Source of the DNA: an uncultured Victivallales bacterium
Lineage (GTDB): Bacteria; Verrucomicrobiota; Lentisphaeria; Victivallales; UBA1829
NCBI GenBank assembly: GCA_944389445.1
Contig: CALXMJ010000083.1
Span: forward strand, 1-34,904
Length of the DNA stretch: 34,904 bases
Direction: 5' to 3'
In this document: positions 8,284-14,933 of the stretch, in pieces
Position numbering within the stretch: position 1 is the stretch's first letter
Layout: each line of letters begins with the position of its first letter
The notes under the pieces: generated by a model
The model's database searches: none
The model's input: the letters and a program-made list of their open reading frames with translations, nothing else
Told to the model about the DNA's origin: nothing
Translations under genes and position numbers: made by a program

Positions 8284-9027
8284 ATGGATTCTCTTACCGC
8301 TTATCTCGGAATTAAGACCTATTCGTTCCGCTCCATCCCGGCCAACCCGGATGTCGCCGCAGCCGTGAAAGAGTGCGGGGTACGCACGGCGGATCTCTCA
8401 GGATGCCATGTGAACTATGCGAAACCGCGGAGCTGGCCGGATGTGATTGCGGCTTACCATGATGCGGGAGTTCGCCTCTCCGGCATCGGCGTGGCGGGAT
8501 GTTCGCCGGACGAAGAAAAAAACCGTCCGTTCTTTGAATTCGCCCGACTGGCGGGATGCGGCGTCGTGAGCGTCACGTTCCCGCCGGAAGAGCACGAGAT
8601 GACGCTGAAAATCCTCGAGGCGCTCTCGGAAGAGTACGGATTGCGCGTCGCGATCCACAACCACGGCGGCTATGACTGGCTCGGCAACTCGACGATTCTG
8701 CGCTATATCTTTGCGCGCACCTCATCCCGGATCGGGCTCTGCCTCGATACGGCGTGGTGCATGCAATCGGGTGAAAATCCCGTTGCCTGGCTCGAAGAGT
8801 TCGGCAGGCGGCTTTCCGGAATCCACTTCAAGGATTTCACGTTCGCCCCCGACGGGACGGCCCGGGACACCGTCGTCGGCGAGGGAGCGCTCCATCTTCC
8901 GGAGCTGCTCGCCCGGTTTCGCGCGCTCGATTTCTCCGGCAGCGCGGTTGTGGAATATGAGGGTGACGATCCCGTCGCCGCTTCCGCCGCCTCGGTGCGG
9001 AACATCCTCCGGCTCTATCCGGAATGA
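8284..9027 (+). CDS. sugar phosphate isomerase/epimerase-like TIM-barrel protein (xylose isomerase-like)
   Basis: The 247-residue protein matches the xylose isomerase-like TIM barrel (AP-endonuclease 2 fold). Likely metal and catalytic positions are spread in the expected order: VAIHNHGGYDW (His125, His127), CLDTAW (Asp155), IHFKDF (His181) and VVEYEGDD (Glu224 or Glu226). Members isomerise or epimerise keto-sugars, inosose or hydroxypyruvate. The start at 8284 is preferred over upstream in-frame ATGs because it follows the oxidoreductase stop by 2 nt and AAAGGGA precedes it. It likely acts on the same sugar as the upstream Gfo/Idh/MocA enzyme. A strong terminator follows. Confidence 0.9.
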   Translation: MDSLTAYLGIKTYSFRSIPANPDVAAAVKECGVRTADLSGCHVNYAKPRSWPDVIAAYHDAGVRLSGIGVAGCSPDEEKNRPFFEFARLAGCGVVSVTFPPEEHEMTLKILEALSEEYGLRVAIHNHGGYDWLGNSTILRYIFARTSSRIGLCLDTAWCMQSGENPVAWLEEFGRRLSGIHFKDFTFAPDGTARDTVVGEGALHLPELLARFRALDFSGSAVVEYEGDDPVAASAASVRNILRLYPE

Positions 9028-9051
9028 ACCACTCTCCCGCCTCGCTTCAAC

Positions 9052-9075
9052 CGGCCGCCCGCGCGGCCGTTTTTT
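9052..9075 (+). terminator. rho-independent terminator after the isomerase gene
   Basis: A perfect 7-bp stem (CGGCCGC at 9052-9058, GCGGCCG at 9063-9069) with a 4-nt loop is followed by six T at 9070-9075. It lies 25 nt after the isomerase stop and closes the left GC-rich operon group. Confidence 0.9.
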
Positions 9076-9132
9076 GTTTTCAATGCCGGAGAAATCCTTT
9101 TCCCGGTGGAAAAAAATAGTTTTTTGAAGAGA

Positions 9133-9210
9133 GAATGCCGTCTGGTGCTCAAACGCCAGATGGCATCACCTTTTCCTGTTCTAATCTTTTCAAAACTCTA
9201 TCGCTGATAT
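9133..9210 (+). repeat. hairpin-bearing dispersed repeat, copy 1
   Basis: ATGCCGTCTGG (9135-9145) and CCAGATGGCAT (9156-9166) form an 11-bp stem with one G-T pair around the loop TGCTCAAACG. The following T-rich stretch to about 9210 resembles that after copy 2 (14646-14722). The hairpin and loop are identical in the two copies except for one stem base. The element sits just outside the AraC-SDR-glycyl radical cassette and is not coding. It could be an IS end, a REP-like element or a weak terminator. Confidence 0.75.
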
Positions 9211-9502
9211 TTTCCTTTACCATGGGGCTCACTGGGCATACACGCCGCAAGCCGCCGAAAAGTGCTGAAAGAGTTTCGCGGCGAATGGTTCGGCGCTCAC
9301 ATTACCTATCCCGGAAAGTACCGGAATCCGTAAAGGGACTCCGCCGCCGGAGCGATTGAAATCGCTGAAAAAGAGATTCGGACGCATCTTGACGGACTGG
9401 TTCGGCAGTCCAGCGAGGGATACGTTGCATACGGGAGGCTCCGCCAAGTCACGTTTGTCGTCTGTAATCGCTCAGGAACAAATGTGCGCAAAACTTCGGA
9501 CA
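9211..9502 (+). other. gene-poor stretch with a possible decayed coding frame
   Basis: No intact gene is visible. One + strand frame (about 9208-9534) has plausible protein character, for example VLKEFRGEWFGAHITYPG, then an in-frame TAA at 9331-9333, then IEIAEKEIRTHLDGLVRQ and GYVAYGRLRQVTFVV. It may be a pseudogene fragment. I could not assign it to a family. It follows the hairpin repeat and precedes the converging end of an AraC gene. Confidence 0.3.
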
Positions 9503-10354
9503 CTACCGAGCAGAGTGAAGCATATTTCTTTGTTTGAAAAAAGTGCGATATTCAGTTGGAGAACGGCCGGTATGCTTTTTCATGAATCGAGAAAGATAGA
9601 ATTCCGAACTGAAAGCAAGTTTTCCCGCCACCTCTCTCAAAGTAATTGACGGATCAGCAAGAAGAGCCATTACTTTCCGCAGAAGTATATTGGTCAGATA
9701 TGTTTTTGGTGTTAGCTTAAACCTGTTTTTGAATCTTCTGCGGAAAACATCCGCATTCATTTCCATTTTTTCAGCCAGTGATTCCACTGTCATTAACGCA
9801 TTGCATTGTTCAGAAATAAACGGCAGCAATCGGTCTAAAATCGGATCGGATTTTTGCATTTCACTCTCGGTTCCTTCCGGCCAATGTTTCAAAAAGAAAT
9901 CCAGCAGCAAAGCGCGGATGCGGCAAACTTGCCGCATTGCATTTTCATCCTGCCAAATCCGGGCCATTTCCTGAATCATTGCAGAGGCGTCTCCTTCAAG
10001 GCATTGAGAATTTTCCGAATTGAAAAGATCTATCCCTGGAAATTTTTCAAAACCAACATGAAATGTATAATACATAATTCCAGGTTGGAGACAGTAATCA
10101 GCCGCTTGCCCGCTTGGAATAAAATAAAAATGATTTTCCTTCAGAATACGGGAAAAACCAATTCCGTTGTCGATAAAACTCTCTCCTGAATTATCGCTTT
10201 CAAATACAAGAACCAAAATATTGTAAGGGAAAACGCATCTGTCATGAAACGACAGGCGTTCTTTGCGGAGAAGATGCAGAACAATCATGTTCGATGCATT
10301 GAACAACGAGAGATGACTTTTATCTTCAATGTCGGGAAAGTGCATGATTTCCAT
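9503..10354 (-). CDS. AraC-family transcriptional regulator, divergent from the glycyl radical cassette
   Basis: This 283-residue protein has an N-terminal sensor region (hydrophobic beta-rich, with HFYFIPSGQAADY) and a C-terminal AraC DNA-binding domain. The domain runs through MTVESLAEKMEMNADVFRRR, TPKTYLTNILLRKVMALLAD, LREVAGKLAFSSEFYLSRFM and GRSPTEYR. It is transcribed away from the SDR-glycyl radical enzyme genes across an 80-bp AT-rich gap, the usual position of a local activator. It probably senses the substrate of that pathway. The region is noticeably more AT-rich than the left 9 kb, consistent with separate acquisition. The ribosome-binding site is AAGGA-like and rather distant from the start. 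Confidence 0.9.
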   Translation of the reverse strand: MEIMHFPDIEDKSHLSLFNASNMIVLHLLRKERLSFHDRCVFPYNILVLVFESDNSGESFIDNGIGFSRILKENHFYFIPSGQAADYCLQPGIMYYTFHVGFEKFPGIDLFNSENSQCLEGDASAMIQEMARIWQDENAMRQVCRIRALLLDFFLKHWPEGTESEMQKSDPILDRLLPFISEQCNALMTVESLAEKMEMNADVFRRRFKNRFKLTPKTYLTNILLRKVMALLADPSITLREVAGKLAFSSEFYLSRFMKKHTGRSPTEYRTFFKQRNMLHSAR

Positions 10355-10434
10355 TATAAAAATCCATTCCTTTTGCCTTTTTTTGATATATAATAATATA
10401 CAAAGAAATTACAAAAAAACAAAGAGCGGTTCAA
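10355..10434. promoter_or_regulatory. divergent AT-rich promoter region between AraC regulator and SDR gene
   Basis: The gap contains TATAAT at 10389-10394 and TATACA at 10397-10402; TTGCCT at 10373-10378 lies 18 bp before the latter. The segment TTTGATATAT...ATATACAAA around 10382-10405 is an imperfect inverted repeat and a candidate regulator site. Assignments are tentative. Confidence 0.4.
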
Positions 10435-11202
10435 ATGAAAAAAAATGATCTTGACTTTACCGGAAAGACAGCAATCGTTACCGGAGGAAGGCGCGGTATC
10501 GGGCGGGCCATAGCGTTGGCGTATGCCGAACATGGCGCAGAAGTGGCAGTCATTGCAAAGAACCATGATGGAAGCGGGATTCTTGCCGATCTGGAAAAAA
10601 CAGGAACGCCGGGACATTATTTTTCATGCGACATCGGTGACGAATCGTCACGCCGCGGCTTAATCGCCGAAGTCGTGAAACAATTGGGAGGGCGGCTTGA
10701 TATTCTGGTGAACAACGCAGGAATGCAATTCGTTGAAACCATAGAAAACTGTACTGAAGACAACTGGAAAAAAAGCGAAGCGCTTATGCTGGATGCTCCC
10801 TATGACTTTTCCAGGCAGGCGATCCCCTTTATGAAAGCCCAACACAATGGAAAGATAATCATGATCTCGTCCATTTGCGCCATACGGGAAGGCGGTGCAA
10901 ATTTCGGCTATGGAGTCATGAAAGCCGGAGTTGCCGCCATGGCTCGCTGCATGGCGAATTCGCTTGCTCAATACAACATTCAGGTCAATGCGATCGCTCC
11001 CGGTATTATTCGTACTGATCTGACAGAGCGGCAAGGTTGTTTTGAGGATCACCGTTACAAGTCCGTTATTCAGAAATATCCGGCCGGACGTTTGGGAGAA
11101 CCGGAGGAAATCGCCGGAGTCGCTTTGTTTCTCGGCAGTAACTTGAGTTCATTTATGGATGGGCAGCTGTTGATTGTAGATGGCGGCTTTTCCGGTAATT
11201 AA
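10435..11202 (+). CDS. short-chain dehydrogenase/reductase (SDR)
   Basis: The 255-residue length is typical of classical SDRs. Motifs are the cofactor loop TGGRRGIGR (16-24), NNAG (93-96), catalytic Ser145 or Ser146 in MISSICA, and Tyr159-x-x-x-Lys163 (YGVMK). The end (SSFMDGQLLIVDGG) is also typical. At the place where the fourth catalytic residue (Asn, in an N-L-x-A-P context) is expected, the sequence reads MLDAP, so Met118 seems to replace Asn. Arg19/Arg20 in the loop could favour NADP, but this is weak. The gene is first in an operon with a glycyl radical enzyme and its activase, so it probably oxidises the dehydratase substrate or reduces its aldehyde/ketone product. Confidence 0.93.
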   Translation: MKKNDLDFTGKTAIVTGGRRGIGRAIALAYAEHGAEVAVIAKNHDGSGILADLEKTGTPGHYFSCDIGDESSRRGLIAEVVKQLGGRLDILVNNAGMQFVETIENCTEDNWKKSEALMLDAPYDFSRQAIPFMKAQHNGKIIMISSICAIREGGANFGYGVMKAGVAAMARCMANSLAQYNIQVNAIAPGIIRTDLTERQGCFEDHRYKSVIQKYPAGRLGEPEEIAGVALFLGSNLSSFMDGQLLIVDGGFSGN

Positions 11203-11221
11203 CTGAAATATGGAGTTTTTT

Positions 11222-13468
11222 ATGAAATATGCAGAAATCAAGCGGGAATGGGGAAATTACTATCGTGGGATATCATCCCATTGTGTCTCAAGGCCGTTCA
11301 ACCCTCTGAAAAAGGAGATGGACGCTTTCGCGGAGGCCAATCCCGGTCTTTCCCCCATGATGCTCAAGGCCGGACAATATGAAATCATCGCCGATAAATT
11401 CATACCGGTTTTGCTGCCGCATAATCCGTTTTTCTTTGAAACCGGTCTGAAAATGGCGGAATATGATGGCCGCGTTGATCTGAGTTCCGGCGGCTGGTTG
11501 TATTTACGCAATGTGGCGCTGTATTCAGATTCTCCGGAAAAGGCCGCAGATTACAGGCGGTACTGCTATGGCGATTTGATCGGTCTGCATCTGTCGTACG
11601 GGCCGTACTATGATTACGATCACCACTGTTTCCCGTTCTCCAACATGCTGGAACTGGGATTGTCCGGTATATTGAAGCGTCTTGAAGAGGGACATGCCGG
11701 AAATACGGAACCGGAAAAAGCCGAATTCTATGAAGCTGCCCGGCGCGGCATTCTGGCAGTTCGGAAAATCGCCGAAAAGTTTGCCGCCGCCGCAGAGGAG
11801 AAACTCGCCTCGGCCGAATCTCCGGAGGAAAGGAAAAATCTGGAACGGATACGGACGGCCGCACGCCGGATACCGTGGAATCCGCCGCAGACATTTTACG
11901 AAGGCCTGGAATGCCTTTGGTTCTTCCATGAGCTCGGCAGTGTTCTCGACGGCATCGGCATGTCCGTTCTGGGGTCTCCCGACCGCCAGCTTATCCGGCT
12001 TTACCGCCGGGATATTCAGGAGAAACGCCTGACTGAAGCGGAAGCCTACGAACTGATCTGCCTGTATATGCTTCAGACGGACAGCAAACTTGATTTCGAC
12101 CGTCCGATTGAGGGGCAGTTCAACGCCGGAGAACAGGGAGACACGCTGATTCTTGGCGGTCTGGATGAGAGCGGCAATGATGTGACCAATGAACTCACCT
12201 TCCTTTTTCTGAAGGCGCATCGCGAATTGAAACTGACCTATCCCAAAATTCATATCCGTTTCAGTTCCAGGACGCCGGCAGTTCTGTTCCAGGAGGCGGC
12301 CAAAGACTTTCTGGCCGACCGGAACGTGCTGTCGTTTCTGAACGACGACATTGTCATCCCGTCCCAGATCATGGCGGGCAAAACGCCTGAAAGCGCAGCA
12401 AGGTATGTGGCGGGCGGCTGCTGGGAGAACATTCTGGAGGGATATGAGCACAGTCAGGGCGCCAACAGCTATTTCAGTCTCGGAAAATGCGTTGATCTGA
12501 GTATCCATGAGGAGAATGAGGATGAAAAGTCACTTGAACTGCCGTTCCGGAAACTTGACGGCGCCACTTCGTTCGAGGGGGTCTATTCCATTGTAATGGA
12601 TAATATAAAACTGGCGCTGCATCAGCTTTTCAGCATCCAGCAGAAATATGGCGCTCTGTGGACGCAGGTCAATCCCTGTCCGTTTTTCTCCGCCTGTCTG
12701 AACGGCTGCGCCGAAAGCGGCCGGGACTATTCCGCGGGCGGAGCATGTTACAGTCCGCATGGCATTCCGTTCACCGGGGTTGCGGTACTGGTAGATTCCC
12801 TGCTCGCGCTGAAGACGATCTGTTTCGGAGAAAATCCCGTTCCGCTGCCGCGCCTCCTCGCAGTGATCCGCAATGACTGGCGTGATGCGGAGGCGCTGCG
12901 CTGCCGGGCTATGGCTTCTCCGCATCTGGGCGACGGCAAGGGGGAAGCCGCACGGTTGACGGCTCGCATTCTCAATGACCTAGCGGATTATGTCGCCGGT
13001 TTCCGCAACGAATTGGGCGGAATATATCAGTGCGGGCTCTACAGTTACCGTGATATCATCGACTGGGCGAAGGTCACCCGGGCGACACCGGATGGCCGCA
13101 GAGCCGGAGATTTTCTCTCGCAGGGACTGACCCCGGCGCGGACGCACGCCGATGCCGTAACGCAGGTATTCTCCGACACGGCGTCGTTGCCGCTGCTCCG
13201 CTTCCCGGCCAATTCCGTGCTGACCTTGAGCCTGTCGAAGAACGGTCTGACGGAGGCGCTGCTGAGCGGGTTCCTGAAAGCGTGGGTACTTGTCCGCGGA
13301 AGCGGTATGCTGCAGCTGAACTGCATCAGCCGGGAAGAGCTTGAGGATGCGCAGAAAAATCCGCAGAATCATGCTTCGCTGATTGTCCGGCTCTACGGAT
13401 ATTCCGCAAAATTCATCACGCTTTCAGAAGAAAAGCAGCGTGAATTCATCTCCCGCAACATATACTGA
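11222..13468 (+). CDS. glycyl radical enzyme, dehydratase-like (C-x-E type), substrate unknown
   Basis: The 748-residue protein has the pyruvate formate-lyase-like fold. Landmarks are RIPWNPPQTFYEGLECLWFF, the thiyl loop YVAGGCWENILEG (Cys400-Trp-Glu402), NGCAESGRDYSAGGACY (the conserved C-x-E-x-G-[RK]-D region, Cys496), and TRATPDGRRAGDFLSQGLTP. The glycyl radical site is IVRLYGYSAKF, with Gly726 22 residues from the end. The Cys-x-Glu arrangement is found in eliminating enzymes (glycerol/propanediol dehydratase, choline lyase, hydroxyproline dehydratase) rather than PFL. The site reads GCWEN and RLYGY instead of the common GCVEP and RVAGY, so it is probably outside the well-known subgroups. 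ATG 11222 is preferred over 11210 because TGGAG at 11211-11215 precedes it. No microcompartment genes are nearby. Confidence 0.92.
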   Translation: MKYAEIKREWGNYYRGISSHCVSRPFNPLKKEMDAFAEANPGLSPMMLKAGQYEIIADKFIPVLLPHNPFFFETGLKMAEYDGRVDLSSGGWLYLRNVALYSDSPEKAADYRRYCYGDLIGLHLSYGPYYDYDHHCFPFSNMLELGLSGILKRLEEGHAGNTEPEKAEFYEAARRGILAVRKIAEKFAAAAEEKLASAESPEERKNLERIRTAARRIPWNPPQTFYEGLECLWFFHELGSVLDGIGMSVLGSPDRQLIRLYRRDIQEKRLTEAEAYELICLYMLQTDSKLDFDRPIEGQFNAGEQGDTLILGGLDESGNDVTNELTFLFLKAHRELKLTYPKIHIRFSSRTPAVLFQEAAKDFLADRNVLSFLNDDIVIPSQIMAGKTPESAARYVAGGCWENILEGYEHSQGANSYFSLGKCVDLSIHEENEDEKSLELPFRKLDGATSFEGVYSIVMDNIKLALHQLFSIQQKYGALWTQVNPCPFFSACLNGCAESGRDYSAGGACYSPHGIPFTGVAVLVDSLLALKTICFGENPVPLPRLLAVIRNDWRDAEALRCRAMASPHLGDGKGEAARLTARILNDLADYVAGFRNELGGIYQCGLYSYRDIIDWAKVTRATPDGRRAGDFLSQGLTPARTHADAVTQVFSDTASLPLLRFPANSVLTLSLSKNGLTEALLSGFLKAWVLVRGSGMLQLNCISREELEDAQKNPQNHASLIVRLYGYSAKFITLSEEKQREFISRNIY

Positions 13469-13471
13469 GAG

Positions 13472-14389
13472 ATGCCGCCTGATATGACCGCTGCTGATAC
13501 AAAAATCTTTGATATCGGACACTTCTCCGTGCATGACGGGCCGGGCATCCGCACGACTGTGTTTCTGAAAGGATGTCCTTTACGGTGCCTCTGGTGCCAT
13601 AACCCGGAATCGCAGTCAGAAAAAAGTGAAATATTCTTTACCCCGTCCCGGTGTGTGGGCTGCGGAGCGTGTTTCACTGTCTGCCCGGCGTCATGCCACC
13701 GCATGGAAAACAAGATGCATCTCTTTGACCGGAAACGATGCACGCAATGCGGGATTTGCGCCGCAAACTGTCCCGCCGGCGCCCTTGAGTTGTGCGGCAG
13801 GCATCTTTCACCGGAAGAAGTCATGGCGGAAGTTCTGAAAGACCGGGTTTTTTATGAAACTTCAGGCGGCGGCATGACGGTTTCCGGCGGGGAGCCGCTG
13901 GCGCACTTCGATTATCTGTTCCACCTGCTTTCACTGGCCCGGAAGGAGAAAATCCATACCTGCGTTGAAACATCCGGCTATGCTTCGTTCGAGCATATCC
14001 GCGCCCTGATTCCGCTGGTCAGTCTGTGGCTGTGGGATTTCAAGGCTTCCGAAGCGGATCACCGCAGGCTTACCGGCGTGGAGGCGGAGCGGATCCGCGG
14101 CAACCTGCGAAAGCTCGATGCGTGCGGCGCGCCGCTGGTTTTACGTTGCCCATGGATTCCGGAGATCAACGATTCCTCCGCTTACAGCGAGGAACTTCTT
14201 GAAATCTCGGCAGAGCTGAAAAGTGTCAGGAGAATTGAAATCGAACCCTACCAGCCATTAGGAGAGGACAAATATAAGCGTCTGGGACGGCCATTGCTCT
14301 GTGAAGCGAAATTCCCTTCAAAAAAGGCGAGCGGGGATTACCTGAAATTCCTTCAGAACCGGACAAACATCCCGGTCGTCGAGGGGTAA
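13472..14389 (+). CDS. glycyl radical enzyme activating protein (radical SAM)
   Basis: This 305-residue protein carries the radical SAM cluster motif CPLRCLWC (the CxxxCxxC of activases) after FSVHDGPGIRTTVFLKG. It is followed by two ferredoxin-type 4Fe-4S motifs, CVGCGACFTVCP and CTQCGICAANCP, which mark the activases of dehydratase/decarboxylase-type glycyl radical enzymes rather than the PFL activase. GGGMTVSGGEPLAH is the usual SAM-binding GGE segment. It generates the glycyl radical on Gly726 of the enzyme encoded 3 nt upstream. An alternative start is ATG 13484. The gene ends immediately beside IS66 remnant sequence. Confidence 0.95.
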   Translation: MPPDMTAADTKIFDIGHFSVHDGPGIRTTVFLKGCPLRCLWCHNPESQSEKSEIFFTPSRCVGCGACFTVCPASCHRMENKMHLFDRKRCTQCGICAANCPAGALELCGRHLSPEEVMAEVLKDRVFYETSGGGMTVSGGEPLAHFDYLFHLLSLARKEKIHTCVETSGYASFEHIRALIPLVSLWLWDFKASEADHRRLTGVEAERIRGNLRKLDACGAPLVLRCPWIPEINDSSAYSEELLEISAELKSVRRIEIEPYQPLGEDKYKRLGRPLLCEAKFPSKKASGDYLKFLQNRTNIPVVEG

Positions 14390-14610
14390 CAACAAGCCGT
14401 CCGAACGCCTCACCTGGAACATCCGAAAGAACTGCCTCTTTGCCGGAAACGAAGCCGGTGGGCAGCGTCTCGCAACTGTATTCATTCGCTGCAACATGCA
14501 AAGCGAACGGCATCTGCTTTCGCAAGTGGCTCGAAGACGGTCTGCCGCGTTTGAATTCCACTCCAGCAGAGCAGATTGATTCTCTGATCCCCAAGGGAGA
14601 AGTAAAATAG
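14388..14610 (+). pseudogene. IS66-family transposase C-terminal remnant, frameshifted
   Basis: Starting right after the activase stop, one frame reads IRKNCLFAGNEAGGQRLAT. A single extra base near 14478 then shifts it to YSFAATCKANGICFRKWLED, continuing through GLPRLNSTPAEQIDSLIPKG to a TAG at 14608-14610. This matches the end of IS66 transposases (RKNWLF-G-GG-R..., then SLIETCKLNG..., HP.NRI.ELLPW). The catalytic core is absent, so this is a dead fragment at the right edge of the glycyl radical cassette. Confidence 0.85.
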
Positions 14611-14643
14611 TCAATGAGCTCAGGCTCATTATTATGAAGCGGG

Positions 14644-14722
14644 GAATGCCGTCTGGTGCTCAAACGCCAGACGGCATCATTTTCTCCTAGCTCTAATTTT
14701 TTCCAAAGCTCTCCGCGATATG
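14644..14722 (+). repeat. hairpin-bearing dispersed repeat, copy 2
   Basis: ATGCCGTCTGG (14646-14656) and CCAGACGGCAT (14667-14677) form a perfect 11-bp stem with the loop TGCTCAAACG. The next 45 nt resemble those after copy 1 at 9133-9210 (TCTAAT, CTCT, GATAT in the same order). The two copies, in the same orientation, bracket the 5.4-kb AraC-SDR-glycyl radical segment plus the IS66 remnant. Confidence 0.78.
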
Positions 14723-14843
14723 TGAATTTTTACAACTCCGGGCGGATTCATTCGGCACTCCATATCGGACGCCGGATGAAGTCTGTTTCGGTACTTGCAA
14801 TCGGCCAACAATGGGATATAGTAAACCAAGACTTTTACACTAA
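14719..14843 (+). pseudogene. IS3-family transposase C-terminal remnant, frameshifted
   Basis: YVNFYNSGRIHSALHI followed, after loss of one base near 14764, by RTPDEVCFGTCNRPTMGYSK and a TAA at 14841-14843. This is the hallmark end of IS3-group OrfB proteins (YN..R.HSALGYRTPDEVYF). Nothing of the DDE catalytic core is present. It begins inside the region that is shared with the end of repeat copy 2. Confidence 0.8.
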
Positions 14844-14933
14844 TTTTCCCATAAAAATTGTCTAGGCGGCAGGGCGATACGCATTATTCTCTGAATGTCT
14901 GAGCTTTATAAAACCAGAAACGAGTATAAAATT
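14844..14933 (+). promoter_or_regulatory. possible promoter region before the GH95 gene
   Basis: TTGTCT at 14858-14863 and CATTAT at 14882-14887 are spaced 18 bp and would give a start near 14895, 40 nt before the chosen GH95 start. The short inverted repeat AATTTT/AAAATT lies just upstream (14841-14859). The evidence is weak. Confidence 0.25.

Noticed and set aside
12707-12715. Cys496-Ala-Glu498 as the thiyl radical site of the glycyl radical enzyme
   Set aside because: This C-x-E belongs to the later conserved C-I-E-x-G-K-D segment; the thiyl Cys better matches Cys400 in GGCWE.
9503-14389. Bacterial microcompartment locus
   Set aside because: No shell-protein, aldehyde dehydrogenase or targeting-peptide gene accompanies the glycyl radical enzyme in the window.
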